64,000 nucleotides of DNA from Microcebus murinus (GCF_040939455.1 NC_134107.1:17857537-17921536); one strand, 5' to 3'; positions 1 to 12,290 are shown, counted from the first letter of the stretch. Numbers and translations: made by a program. The notes: a model not told the origin generated them from the letters alone.

Positions 1-676
1 CCCACCTACTGTACACAATGCTTCTCTAGGCACAATGACATAGCCAGGTTATCCTGGAGCATGGACAAGATCACTGTTTATTTTGTGGAGACCCAGAAGA
101 AATAAATGCTTGAGTTTATAGGCCCTATGAGTCTTTAAATCCATCATCAGTCTTGGTGTGGAAGTTGCTCACACGATCTGAGGGATGCCGCACTTGAGGT
201 CATCTCCAATTGAAGGGTCCCTCTTGGTTCTTGGCCAAGTCCTAGGAGAATGTTATTTATCCAGTTATTTGTTCTCTAGTTATTTCTAGAGAATGGGAGT
301 TTAAAGTTGATGATGGCTTAAGGCAAAGGCAGCATGAGAGATCATGGGAGCATGGCCTTTAACCCTGGGTTGTCTAAAGTTGTACACACTTGGCTGAGTT
401 TGTCATTCTCTTCACTTTCTATAAAAACTGTCTGGCTGCCTGTTCTGGGATTATGAAACAGCTAGGCACAGAATAGAGATGATCAACTGTAAATTTTTCA
501 TCTCAGGTGCACATTAAGTAGCAATTCCATGTGGTATAAGAAGCAGCAGTGGTTCTTATATCCTGCTGATGTTTGGAAGTTAGAGATTCTTTACTTCCAT
601 GGATTGAAACGATTTTTGAATTGAAGAAAGATTCTTCAAAAGGAGGATCTGGACTTTCTGGTCTTATGCTTTTTGG
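1..676. other. Intergenic, nothing recognised
   Basis: AT-rich sequence without a convincing coding region, RNA gene or recognisable repeat. Short open frames here lack any family motif. Confidence 0.5.
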
Positions 677-677
677 A

Positions 678-748
678 TGAGGCAAAGACATAAAATATAA
701 CCAAAATGTTTGCACTCTCATAATATCCTGAAATAAAATAAAAAAAAG
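678..748 (+). mobile_element. L1 3' UTR tail fragment
   Basis: The stretch matches the terminal L1 3' UTR pattern repeated throughout the window (GAGGCAA..ACATAAAATRTAACCAAAATGTTTG then ATAATATCCTGAAATAAA) and ends in an A-rich tail. A second copy of the same tail ends at 1432. Only the last ~70 bases are left. Confidence 0.6.
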
Positions 749-1023
749 AATGATAATAGATCAACAAATTAGGTATTAGGTATAACCTAATTTTTGCATT
801 CTATGATACTAAAGCTTAGTTCCTCTAATCACGAAGGCAGGAAGGGAATGTTTCAGTGATTAAGGGTTAATCCATACTGAGAAATCATGTTCAGCTTGTT
901 GCTTTGGAGCAGATTAGGATGGAAAAGATCATGATGGATCAAGATCAAGGTGCAGAAGAGTGTAATCTGTTGTAATTTCATGATGCTCTGAGCAGCTATC
1001 TGAAGCTCTAAAGTAATGTGCTG
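749..1023. other. Intergenic, nothing recognised
   Basis: Short unassigned stretch between two L1 3' fragments. Confidence 0.4.
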
Positions 1024-1432
1024 AACAATTCACTATTGCAAGGATGTGGAAATAACCTATGTGCTCATCAATTCATGAGAAGATTATTAAAATTTGGTAT
1101 ATGTATACAATGGAATACTACTCAATTATAAGAAATGACAGTGATCTAGCACCTCTTATATTTTCCTGGATTGAGCTTGAGCCCATTATCCAAAGTGAGG
1201 TAACACAAGATCGGAAAAATAGTCTTCACTTGTAACACTATGGTGCTAACATGGTAGTAATATTCTCCAGGGATTAGGGGGTTGGGTGGGGGGTAAACTC
1301 ACAACTAAAGGACAGGATGAGCATTGCGGAGGTAAAGAGCATGCATCTAACCCTCACTAGAGAGAGGCAACGACATAAAATGTAACCAAAATGTTTGTAC
1401 CCTCATAACACCCTGAAATTAAAAAAAAAAAA
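1024..1432 (+). mobile_element. L1 3' end (end of ORF2 plus 3' UTR)
   Basis: It starts in the ORF2 C-terminal region (bases encoding the ATTGCAAGGATGTGG..TGGTATATGTATACAATGGAATACTACTC pattern), runs through the end of ORF2 and the 3' UTR, and finishes with a 12-base A tail at 1421-1432. It is 5'-truncated and has no intact reading frame. Confidence 0.8.
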
Positions 1433-1534
1433 TGTGCTGACGATAATATTCTTCTGGAGTTACTGTTTCTTCTGATTACCAGGAAAGTCCACAGGTCAGT
1501 ACTGTGACAATAGATACTGAAGAGCTATAGTTTT

Positions 1535-2105
1535 CCAGAATGAGAGGCATGTCAAAGATTAGATGCCAGTATGCACATAGTTTCATATCGGGGTTATCCG
1601 CCCTGTTCCAAAAATCTATATCCCTGTTATTGTGCCAGTCATATGCTGTTTTGATTGCTATAGCCTTGGTGTAAAGATTGAAGTCTGGCACACTGATACC
1701 TCCCAATTTGTTCTGTTGTTAAGATTACTTTGGATATATGAAGACTTCTCTGGTTCCATACAAAGCCTAGAAGTATTTTTATAGGTCTGTAATGATGATG
1801 ATGATGCTTTCATAGAGGTTGAGTTAATTCCGTAGATCATTTTGGGTAGTATGGACATTTTGACAATATTGATTCTGCCGATGCATGACCATGGGAGATT
1901 TTTCCATCGGTTTACATGTTCTACAATTTCTTTTCTCAGTGCTTCATAGTTCTCCTTATATATGTTCTCCCTATATATGTTCTCCCTATATATGTCATCT
2001 TCTCTAGTAAATATATTCCTAGATACTGAATTTTATTTCAAGCTACTGTGAAAGGTGCAGCATCTTTGATTTGATTTGATTTTCAGCTTGCCTGTTATTC
2101 CTATA
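1535..2105 (-). mobile_element. L1 ORF2 fragment, inverted
   Basis: Read on the - strand, this encodes L1 ORF2 downstream of the reverse transcriptase, including a GGISVPDFNLYTKA-like stretch also seen in the long L1 at 57.5 kb. It is broken by stops and a frameshift near 1700. It is an old copy, oriented opposite to the L1 end just before it, and contains a small 15-bp tandem expansion at 1949-1993. Confidence 0.75.
1949..1993. repeat. Three tandem copies of a 15-mer
   Basis: GTTCTCCYTATATAT occurs three times head to tail (1949-1963, 1964-1978, 1979-1993); the first copy differs by one base. It lies inside the L1 ORF2 fragment and is a local expansion. Confidence 0.9.
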
Positions 2106-2269
2106 ATATTCTTTTAAAAATTATTTTTTAGCAGAATTTGGATACTAAGTTGCATAATTTCCATTTTAAAGGGCCTGAAATAACCAATATTCTTGGGAAA
2201 ATTAATTCTGTTGAATGAAGGGGAAGGAGTCAATTGAAGGGGAGAGGGACTAGCGCCCGTGTTTGTAAA

Positions 2270-2450
2270 GTGTGTCTTATATACTATGCGCTCTACAGAC
2301 GGACTCATAGTCATCATTTTAGTTCTGTGAGCTTCCATCACATTTGTGTCCAAATAAAGAAAGTGAGTCTCAGAGAGGAGAAATATTTTTGCCCCCAAAT
2401 GTCATAGACAGTAGCACAATCAGGATTTGAACTCAGGGCTATTTGAGTCT
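2270..2450 (-). repeat. MIR SINE relic
   Basis: Diverged MIR in reverse orientation. The recognisable part is the 'gagtctcagagagg ... ggatttgaactcaggg' core, equivalent to the MIR region around the tRNA-related/core boundary. There is no coding content. Confidence 0.5.
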
Positions 2451-5400
2451 AAAGTCATGAAGGCCTAAAGGCCCATTCCAGCCTTAATATGTATAATTCT
2501 TTTCCTGAAAGTCCTCCCATGAAAAGAGCAATGCCAGGTGGTTTTGTGATGATGCTAACATTAGTAGCTACTTTATGGGCAGATGATGATGGTGTCTCCT
2601 CACCTTAGGTTTTATTCACATAAAACAGTTTGTTTCTGGCCCCAACCTGCCTCCCCAGACTCACATTCTGCACACCCTTCACCCATCACTTTCTCTACTG
2701 ATGCCTCCCCATTCTGTTCTCCATCCACGGCCTTCTGTGCTTCTGAAGCTTTACACAAACTGTCTTTTGCCTTGACTTCCTTCTTCTGTTTTCTCTCCAT
2801 GAAAACTCCTCTCGCACTTCAAGACTAATCTTAATTATGCCTCCTCAGACCACTAAGGAAAGGTATTAATGATTGCCCCTGGGCTCATGTGATACTTTGT
2901 TACTAGAGTTTTTCAAATTATGTTGTAATAAATTTATTTACTTGTACCTTTTTTAGTGGTAAGTTTTTTTCAAGACTGGATCTATGTATTATTATTAGTC
3001 ACTGTATACATAATGCCTTTTTCTGTGCCTGAAATATAGTATGTGATCAATAAATCCCTAAAGAATAGCGGAAAATATGCACCAGTAGATGGACATTGCA
3101 TTTCTATAATGAGGAGATTGTATTGCCAAAGTGTGGTGATCATAGAAGGCAGCATCTCTATCCTCAGCACCTCTATTCTCTGGCCTTGTTGCTAATTTGG
3201 CATCTCCCATTTATTGTCATTCTTTTGAATCCCTTCTAATTCAACTTACCCACTGTTTATTGTGATTTAATCATAAATTTATGCCATAGTTCATCTTGAA
3301 TTTGATTATATCCAGATTAGTAAAACATGAGAAAGATGTGATTATTATTTTGCTTTCACGATTACCTTGAAAATTCTGTTTTTTGTGTTTTTTTTCCTGA
3401 TATTTGGTCAGGAATGGAGTGATATGCATTAGTGTTAAGGCGGTATAATCCCTAATGGAACAGACAAGCATGTAAAGTCAGAAGGTCTGAGACAAAATCT
3501 TGTTTTTACAACTTAAATGCTATATACAGATAGTGTCCTACAGGAAGACACTCGGCCAAGAGGGCAACTGTGGCTTCACTTCCAGCAGACACTCCATTTA
3601 CAAAACCTTGTGCCTATGGGGCTACAACCACTGAATTGTGTGCTGTTCCTAATTCACACTAAGGCACAGTGTAGGGTGGTTGAGGAGTAGGCTGATCCAT
3701 ATGTGCAAATTGCTTAATCTCTCCAAGGATTGTATTTTCCCTATATGGAAATAAAACAACATATTCTTCCCCAAGGGTTCAGTAATTCCTTCCTTAACTC
3801 ATTCAGTCATTCTAAAACCTATCAAGGGCATAGCATAGAGGCTAAGTGGTTAGGGTTTGGAATCAGACATCAATAAATTACCATGATTGTATGTAATTAT
3901 TGCTTAGTTCATCTGTGGGGGGTTGAAATTTCCCAAAAGATGTTTATGAAGAAACAAACCCAAATTCAGAAAACAACCTTGGAGAATGTGCTTATACAGT
4001 CACAAACCAGGTAAGTAGAATGCAGACCTTGTCTTACCCACTTCAAAAAGCACATGAGCCTACTCTGTGAAGACCCCACTCCCACACCTTTGAGCAATTC
4101 CTCTTCTGCTCTCTGCTCAGATTCCACCTATTCAAAGGCAGCAGCTAGAACAAGTCTGCACATATTTGAGTAGGAGGGTGGGTTCTGATTAGGCTATTCT
4201 GTGGGGACCATGCATCTTTGCCCTTGCTCTGTAAGACAGATATTTTGGATTAAATATCAATCATAAAGTCGCCAGATTTCCCTTCACCCTCAGGGATAAG
4301 CATAGGGTTATTTATACACTCCAACTCATCCTATTGTTTGAGAACTTTCATTATTTAAAAACTTCCCTATACTGAGAATTTTTCCTGATATTTTCAGCCA
4401 AGGTCTAGCTGAAAACTCTCTATCTCTTTCTCTATCTCTTTCTGTCTCTCTCTCCCCTTCTCCTTTCTCCCTTCCAAACCTAGGCATCCTCCTAGCTTCC
4501 TTATCCTATAGTGGATATTGCCACCCAGTCCCCCACACCAGACATCCATATCTCAGTTTAAACTCCTCTTTCTTTCTTATTTAAGCAATCACTCATCAAT
4601 ATTATAAAGGCTGTCTCCTGAACATCCTTCCCACCAAGTCCTTCTTTTCCATTCCTGTTGCTAACAACCTGGTTGGGTCTTCAGCATGTTTCCGGGACTC
4701 TGCCCTGGTCTTCCTTCATCTTGACTGGCTCTTCTCAATTTCATCCTTCACTTATATGCCAGACTGATCTTGCAGAAAGGCAGCGTCTCCCCAGGGCCCC
4801 CTTTTCACCTGTTAGTACTTGAACTCCCTTCTTTTTCCTCTCCTGCATCTCTTTTACACTCTGCACACACCCCTTCTTCCCCCAGCTTTGCTTCTGCTGG
4901 CTCTACTCATCCCAAACCACTTGAGATGCTTTCTTCGGGAGTTGCACACATCTCTACCTTCTTCCATGTAGAAGTCCTACAAGTATTTGAAACAGAGTCT
5001 GCCATGTTTTCTCTAAGCTTTTGTCATCTGTGCCCTGTTCTGATGGTCTTGGACTCTCATGAGAAAGAACTTGATTTTCTCAATGTCTCTGCTAGAGTGT
5101 GATGCCCAGAGATGAGGCATGTACTGGTGATTCTGTGGGATAATAAGCCTGATTTCTTTGTTCTGAGCATGCTGCTTCTGTGAATATATCACAAGATTGC
5201 ATTTGTTCTTCTTTTATTATGGATCTGGGAACATAATGCTGTTTTATACAAAACTTGTGGACAATTATTATTCATATGTGTTACCTATCATCAAAAAGTT
5301 TTATGATCCTCATTTTAATAATTGAGTGGTAGTCATATCGCAATCATATTATAATCAATACAATCAATTCTTCTTTTTGGACATATAGGCTTTTTCTAGC

Positions 5401-5634
5401 TTTTCTTGGGTGAGCTCTTAAAAGTGAAAAGTCCTGGTCCTAAACTCTAGTTATTAAGGTGATGACGTAAGTTTTAAATTATGTAGTTTGCATGCAACCA
5501 GATAACTCATATGTGCAATAACAGGAGTTCATGTGCCAATTTTGTCTTTCTATAGATTAATTTTTCTTAGTAAAGTTTCTGGAAAGAAATTACAATCTTA
5601 CTCAGGAGAATGAAACAATAATAAAAAACAAAAG
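2451..5634. other. Mostly unique intergenic DNA
   Basis: No gene recognised. A short MIR-like start (GCATAGAGGCTAAGTGGTTA) lies near 3826-3930. A pyrimidine-rich CT tract lies at about 4420-4470. Around 5200-5400 there may be an ancient L1 3' fragment on the - strand, too diverged to delimit. Confidence 0.4.
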
Positions 5635-5850
5635 CTGTCATTGTTTATGAATCTGTGCCAAGCATCATAGGGAGCACTTCATTTCATCTCTGCTGAACTT
5701 CACAGTAATACTAAGATGAAGGTGTTATTATCTCCATTTTCTACAAAAGGGAACTGAGACTATAAGAGCTTCAGCAACATCCTCAAGATGTTCTTGGTAA
5801 ATGTGGAGCCCACATGCAAACCATTCCAGTTACATTCCCATTAGGCTGGT
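5635..5850 (-). repeat. MIR SINE relic
   Basis: Reverse-orientation MIR: 'ttattatctccattttctacaaaagggaactgagac' is the diagnostic MIR segment. Diverged and non-coding. Confidence 0.6.
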
Positions 5851-6419
5851 CCCCTAACATGAGTTGTAAAGCAATTGACTGCATGAATGAAGGAATGATC
5901 CCGTTTGATGTGTTACTTAGGTATCATTATCCACCTTTAATTATAAAGATGGAGTCCTGGAAAGATGTATGATGAAAATAAGAAAAAAGATGCTTCCCTG
6001 TGGGCAGGTGCAGCTTTTAGTCCAGGGCTCGTACACAGATATCATACTTTGGGACACACTTGCCACTGAGAGCCCCAATCTGCCAGTGCCCCATAAGTTG
6101 CAGAGTGAGCATTTGGCCTCAGGTCCTCTGTCTTTATGTTCTGGCCTCCTTAACTAGAAAGCATGATGGTTCTCCATCATATACCCCTCTTTTCCAAGCA
6201 AATGACCCCAAATTTACCCAAGAGTTCTAAGCTGGGGGGGAACAAACAAACAGAGAATAATCATTGTATTTCTGAGGACCTGGATGCTGGTGATATGAAT
6301 AATAATGGCTGCAAATGAGTGTACTTTTACCAAGAGTATGGCAATCACCATACATTCACCAGTACTAGACAGGCACAAAATTGTGGAGTAGTGACACACA
6401 AGAGTCAGCGGGCATCCTG
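5851..6419. other. Intergenic, nothing recognised
   Basis: No coding or repeat signal that I can assign. Confidence 0.4.
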
Positions 6420-7609
6420 TTGACTCAGCTTCCTGATGCAGCACCTGCCAACTCCTGAACAGACGTCCCCAGTGCTAGTGGGGATGTGGAGGCTGTGGGA
6501 GTCTGTGGGAGGTGGAGGCTGCTATTTTTGGGGTTCACAACCCAGACTCTGTGGCACCCTGTGGTTTCAGGCAGCATCCCTACCCCAGCCCAGGGACTGT
6601 TGGGCAGCACGTGACAGGATCTACCCTTCCGAGACCTATTGTAGGGGAAGCTGGGCCTGTATTGATGGGTGAATTTTGAGTGCTTCCCCACAACGGTAGT
6701 TACCCAGCTGTGGGATGGCTACCACCTGTGGTATTCTCTGGCACTGTGGTGCTGGGTGGTCTTGGGCATCATCCTTTCCCCTAGAACAGCAACCTTTGCA
6801 CAAAGGGTGATGGACTCCAACTCGGGAGGAAGGGAGCAGCAAGAAAAGCCACTGTCCCTGTGTGACTGGGGTGAATCTGCAGGGCCTTGGTACAGATCAA
6901 AAATTGACAGCCCAGTGATTTGTCCTACCAGCTTAGGTCATCTAGCAGTATCATAACTCTGGGGCCTATGTCCACATCCTGGGGGCTGCCCACAGTGTAG
7001 TTCATAATAAGGGAACAAAAATCCTGGCCAGAGGCCCCAGCAGATGCACAAAGTTACCCCTTAAATCACAAGCAGACTCCCAGGTGTGGTGGAAGAACCA
7101 TGTATAACATATTAGTGACTCTCCCTGGTGGCAAACAAAAAAACTGTAGAAGAATACACATCAAGGCTGGTAGGCAGCAGCTGCAAACTGCCTTTTCCTA
7201 CCATCACTTTAAGGGGGAACTCTTGGGAGTGGTGATATTCTTCCTAAAGATTGGGACATTAGTATTCCTCAGTCAGGGACCAGAAACCAAGACAGAGGCA
7301 TCAGATTACCTCAACAACTGGCTCCTCAACACAATCTACAACCAATGAGACAGAGGCTAATCCCATAGTGTAACACCATACCCTCTATCTCAAGCTTTTA
7401 GAGGGTGGTGGAATTATACACACAAATGGGATTCACTGTAAAAAGCTTCAGCTGGGGACCAAACTCACTAATCTCCACTGGCCAGAGGTGAAGAAAATAA
7501 GTCAGAGGTAACCCACTTGCCAATATAAGACCAGCATGCCTCATCCCACCACAGTTAAGGAACATCACTTGAGGGCTTGAAGTAAAGGGTACAAACCAGT
7601 CTTAGTCTT
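6420..7609 (+). other. GC-richer unassigned sequence, possibly L1 5' UTR
   Basis: This block is richer in G+C than its surroundings and runs straight into L1 ORF2 sequence at about 7610. Its texture (GGCCAGAGG, CAGCAGATGCAC, CTGGTGGCAA) resembles the 5' UTR or leader of an old primate L1, which would make it the 5' part of the same internally deleted element. I cannot match it to a consensus, so an LTR or unique sequence remains possible. Open frames here carry no motif. Confidence 0.3.
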
Positions 7610-8157
7610 ATGCTATTATACCTAGAAAATATCAAGGATTCAACCAAGAGACTCTTGGATTGATAAATGAATTCAGGAAAGTCTCAGATACAAAATTAAT
7701 GCATAAAAGTCAGAGGCATTCATATATGCCAATACTGTCAAGCTGAAAATAAAATGAAGGATGCAACACCTTTCAAAATACAATTAAAGAAAATTAAATA
7801 TTTAGGAATGCATTTAATTAGGGAGGTGACAGACATATATAGAGAGAACTACCAAACTCTGAGAAAACAAATTGTAGAAGATGTGCACAGATGAAAATCC
7901 CTACCATGCTCATGGATTGGTAGCAGCAATATTGTTAAAATATCCATTCTACCTAAAGAGATCAACAGAATTAATGAAATCCCTATCAAAATTACACCAT
8001 AATTCTTTAAAGATTTAGAAAAAGTAATTCTATACTTTGTCTGGAACCAGAGAAGACCTCTTACAGCCAAAACAATCTTAAGAAAAAGAATAAATTTAGA
8101 GTCATCAGTCCACCAGAGTTCAATCTTCACTACTAGGCTATAGTAATAATAATAAAA
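7610..8157 (+). mobile_element. Older L1, left part (split by insertion)
   Basis: ORF2 sequence begins in the region after the reverse-transcriptase motif ('caaggattcaaccaagagact') and runs to 'ctaggctatagtaat' near 8150, where it stops abruptly. The continuation of the same ORF2 text ('gcatggaattggcacaag') resumes at 8951. Frames are broken by stops. Confidence 0.8.
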
Positions 8158-8950
8158 AAAATGTTCAACATCTCTAATCATCAGGGAAATGCAAATCAAA
8201 ACCACAATGAGATATCACTTAACTCCAGTGATAATGGCCTTTATCAAAAAGTCCCCAAACAGTAAATGCTGGCGTGGATGCAAAGAGAGAGGAACACTCC
8301 TACACTACTGGTGGGACTGCAAACTAGTTCAACCTCTGTGGAAAGCAATATGGAGATACCTCAAAGCGATACAAGTAGATCTACCATTTGATCCAGCAAT
8401 TCCATGGGTATCTACCCAAAAGATCAAAAGTCACTTTATGAAAAAGACACCTGCACTTGAATGTTTATAGCAGCACAATTCACAATTGCAAAGCTGTGGA
8501 AACAACCTAAGTGTCCATCAATTCATGAGTGGATTAATAAAATGTGGTATATATATTCCATGGAGTACTACTCAGCTTTAAGAAACAATGGTGATATATC
8601 ACCTCTTGTATTTTCCTGGATAGAGCTGGAACCCATTCTACTAAGTGAAGTATCTCGAGAATTGAAAAAAAAAAAATAATGGAAAAACAAGCACCATATG
8701 TACTCACCAGCAAATTGGTATTAACGGATCAAAACCTAAGTGGACATATAGGAATAACATTCATTGGTGTCGGGCAGGTGGGAGGGGGGCAGGGGATGGG
8801 TATATACAACCACAATGAGTAAGAAGTGCAACATTTGGGGGATGGACATGCTTGAAGCTCTTACTCGAAGGAGGAGGGGGGCATGGGCAATATATGTAAC
8901 CTTAACACTTGCATCCCCATAATACGCTAAAATAAAAATAAAATAAAATA
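8158..8950 (+). mobile_element. Younger 5'-truncated L1 nested in the older L1
   Basis: It starts within ORF2 (just upstream of the Cys-rich C-terminal region: [18 protein letters not shown] is encoded here), continues through the 3' UTR and ends in an AATAAAATAAAATA-type tail at about 8929-8950. It is less diverged than the L1 sequence on either side, which is one element interrupted here. The target-site duplication is masked by A-rich sequence at both ends. Confidence 0.85.
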
Positions 8951-10365
8951 GCATGGAATTGGCACAAGAACAGAGATATAGACCTTTGGAATAGGATGGA
9001 GATCCCAGACTTGAAACCATTTATATACTGTCATCAACTCTTAGACAAAACAGACAAAAGTATCCATTGGGGATGAGAAACTCTATTCAATAAGTGGTGC
9101 TGGGAACACTGAATATCCACATGCAGAAGAATGAAACTGGATCCTCACCTCTCACTTCTCACAAAAATCAACTCACATTGCATAACATACTTAAACCTAA
9201 GGTGTGAAACCTTAAGAATGCTGGAAGAAAATGTTGGAAAGACTCTTTTAGACATAGGACTAGGTAAAGAATTTATGCAAACAACCCAAAGCAATTACAG
9301 CAGCAATAAAAATAAATAAATGGGACCTCATCAAATTAAGTTTCTGCACAATCAAGGAGGCTATCATTAGAGTGAATAGACAACCTACAGAATGGCAGAA
9401 AATATTTGCCTTCTACATATCTGATAAAGGGCTGATAACAAGAATCTATGTAGAACTTAAAAAAATCAACAAGGAAAAATGTCAAACAACACCATCAATA
9501 AATGGGCAAAGGACATGAACAAAAATTTTCAAAAGAAGACAGACTAATAGCCCACAAACATAAAAAATGCTCAACATCTCTAATCATTAGGTAAAAATAA
9601 ATGAAAAGTACAATGAGGTATCATCTAACTTCAGAGAGAAGGGCCTCTATCAAAAAGTCCCCAAATAACAAATGCTGGCATGGATGTGAAGAGATAGGAG
9701 CATTCTTACACTGCTGGTGGGACTGCCAATTAGTACAAACCCCATGGAAAGTAATTTGGAGATACCTCAAAGAGCTAAAAATAGGAATACCATTTGATTC
9801 AGCAATGTTACTACTAGGCATCTATCCAAGGAATAAAAGATTTTCTACAATAAGGACATCTGCACTTGAATGTTTATAGCAGCAGAACTTACAATTGCAA
9901 AGATTTGGAAAAAAGCCAAGTACTGTTCAATCCATGATTTGATTAATAAAATGTAGTATATGAATACCATAGAATACTGTTCAACTACAAAAAACATGGT
10001 GATCTAGCAACTCTTGTATTATCCTGGATGGAGCTTGAACCCATCTTTTGAAGTGAGGTATCACAAAGATGGAAAAACATGCACCCCATGTACTCACCAT
10101 TAAATTGGTACTAATTGATCAACACTAAGCTGTTCACATGGTAGTAATACTCACTGGGTGCTGGTCAGGTAGGGGTGTTAAGGTGGTGGTGGTAGAGGGT
10201 GTTGGAAGATAAATCCATAGCTATAGAAAATGGGGTACACTGTATAAGGGAAGTAGACGCCTGTAGCCCTGGCTTGGGCGAGGCAAACGGATTTCGTAAC
10301 ACCAAAATGTCTGTACCCACATAATATTCTGAATTTTTTAAAAAAAAAGAAAAAACCAAAAAAAC
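8951..10365 (+). mobile_element. Older L1, right part, with 3' UTR and A tail
   Basis: Continuation of the element at 7610-8157: the rest of ORF2 (including a WHGCEEIGAFLHCWWDCQ Cys-rich stretch) and a 3' UTR ending ATAATATTCTGAAT followed by an A-rich tail. Several frameshifts and stops break ORF2, so it is not active. Confidence 0.8.
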
Positions 10366-11969
10366 CCATGAAAATCTAGATACCAGAACAGTATTTTAAA
10401 AGGTCTCATTTTGTTGTATAAAAAACTCTAACTAGGGCTTTTAATTTTTAAAGTAATATTTGCTTATTGTATAATATTTTTTTTAAATGTGGGGTCATGT
10501 AAAATAAAAGTCTCCCCCCAGATAAATCATATAGGAATCCTAAGGTGGCAAAATGTTTGTTCTTAATATCCTGATGGTTTCTATTATATTCATTAATTCC
10601 TCCTCTTCTGCTACAGTTGGATATGATACCAGGATATTTTCCTGACTTCTGAGATAAAAAAAGAACCAACAAATTACAGATTTATTATCTGTGCTACCTT
10701 GACCCCAGTGAGGCTATCAGTTATTTCCAAGGTGGGTGGAGACCCGTGTCCTCACCATCATGGCCTCTTTGGTGATTCTGTGACTCGTACTGGAAAAGAT
10801 TCCTCCATATTTTCTCTGAGTTGGGGAAATGAGGGGATGGATAGCTAGGGTCTGTTGTAGTTTTCCTTTTCTTTTTGTTAATTTTTCTGCTGTTACTCTC
10901 GCACAAATGCTATTCACCTTTACTATTTTACTCTCTCCTCTGTATCCAGAGAGGATACAGAGGAGAGAGTAAAATAGTCCAACTCTTGCCTCCTTTCTAC
11001 ACAGCATGTGGAAATCCCTTACTACAAGCTCATGCATATTTCAGGAGAAAAGATTGAACTTGGCTTTAAAAATATCAAATCTGAGAGAAATGGTAGGCCT
11101 GTACCTCGGTGTGTTCAGAAAGCAAGAAAACAAACTTCCTATGGAACAATTTTAAATGGATTCCCACATGCACTTACAGTTTTGGGAGATCTCCTTTTCA
11201 AATATTCAGTAAAAATGCTATTTTCTTAATGATCCAGGTATATAGGGCTTTATGGTCAATCCAACCTGATATCAAAATGTGGCACTAACACCTGCCACCT
11301 GTGTGACACATTATTTACCTGTTTGAAGATTAATTTTCTAATTTGTAATATGATAATAATAGTTACCCTCCCCCTGGGTAGGTCTAAGCAAGGAGATGCA
11401 TTTTATTGTGTCCATAAAAGTGGGTTGTATCACTGTATCCTATCGAGTGTGCTGCAGGATGCAAAAGAGCTCTTTAAGCCCTCAAAGCCTAGGTAACTCT
11501 TGGCTTTCTCCAGTAATCAGGACATTTTGAAGCAGACTGAATGGATTACTTTCTTTTGGATACTCCAATTGTAAGAGTCTTAGAAATAACTACTTAGGTG
11601 TAGAATTTTTTGTTCCTCCATATTATATTTACCTCTTTGCATCTTTCTTCTCACAAGACAGTGACTCCACTTCCAAACAAAGCCAAAGAAACAGTAAGAA
11701 TAAAACAAAACCCAGAATACACTAATAGAATATTTACTGTTAATGCCCGAGCCCATCCCAAACTGGGTGCAGATAATAGTCAGATATTGAGGCTTCATTT
11801 GTGTCCAAGTTCTTGCTATTCACAGGAATCCGAAAAATTGATTCCTGAGGATGGAAGTGACCATGGAGCCTGCACACATTCCCCACATGCTTTAGGGGAA
11901 GACAGCCAAGATCTCAGCCACTCAGCAGCTCGGAGTCAGGGGGAGAGAAAGAGAGAGAGAGTTTCTTAC
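10366..11969. other. Intergenic, including a perfect hairpin; FADS intron side
   Basis: No coding region recognised. If the desaturase exon at 11970-12290 is real, this lies in its first intron on the - strand. It contains the 26-bp inverted repeat listed separately and a GA-rich run at about 11939-11960 next to the splice donor. Confidence 0.4.
10922..10978. repeat. Perfect 26-bp inverted repeat (hairpin)
   Basis: The arms at 10922-10947 and 10953-10978 are exact reverse complements over 26 bases, with a 5-base spacer AGAGA. The match ends at once outside the arms. No transposon ends or tail of T residues accompany it. Confidence 0.97.
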
Positions 11970-11970
11970 C
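11961..11970 (-). promoter_or_regulatory. Splice donor of the desaturase exon
   Basis: On the - strand the exon reads ..GCCACG and the intron begins GTAAGAAAC, a near-consensus U1 site in phase 0. A GA-rich (CT-rich on the - strand) run follows in the intron. Confidence 0.8.
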
Positions 11971-12290
11971 GTGGCATCTTCCCCGGCATAGTGCTTCAGG
12001 ACCCGGCGCCCACCTGGATGCCTGTCTGCCCAGCCAGTGACATCGTAAACCTTGCGGTTGATGACCAGCCACTGGTCGGCCTCCTGGTTGTGTCTCTGGA
12101 TCTCCTGCCAGGTGTACCTGTTGAGGCTTTTTCTGGGAACTTCCTGCTTCCCATTTGCCTCCTGCTTCACATGGTCCTTAGCCCCTGCACTTGCCACTGC
12201 TTTCTCCTGTTCCTGATGCTCCTCACCCAGGTGTGGCTGACTCCTCCCCACAAGGCTCCCGTTTTGCCCACACTTTTCTTTGAGCTTCAT
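11970..12290 (-). CDS. FADS2B: First coding exon of a front-end fatty acid desaturase (FADS2B-like)
   Basis: This exon encodes 107 residues from an ATG at 12290. Residues 58-107 are the start of the N-terminal cytochrome-b5 domain of FADS desaturases: [32 protein letters not shown] (residues 74-94, split here by my count) and HYAGEDAT. The His of HPGG is a haem ligand; the second ligand is expected in exon 2. The family works in the endoplasmic reticulum, inserting double bonds into polyunsaturated acyl-CoA with electrons passed through this domain. The exon ends after GCC ACG at a strong donor (GTAAGAAAC on the - strand, 11961-11969), the same place as the first intron in FADS1/2/3. Its N-terminus is about 38 residues longer than in FADS2. 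From memory, mouse Fads2b lies inside an OR cluster, which fits this setting. Exon 2 was not found to the left. The frame is intact, but whether the whole gene works cannot be told. Confidence 0.78.

Noticed and set aside
4770..5102. 110-codon + strand open frame
   Set aside because: Low-complexity Ser/Pro/Phe-rich translation of a pyrimidine-rich tract; no family.
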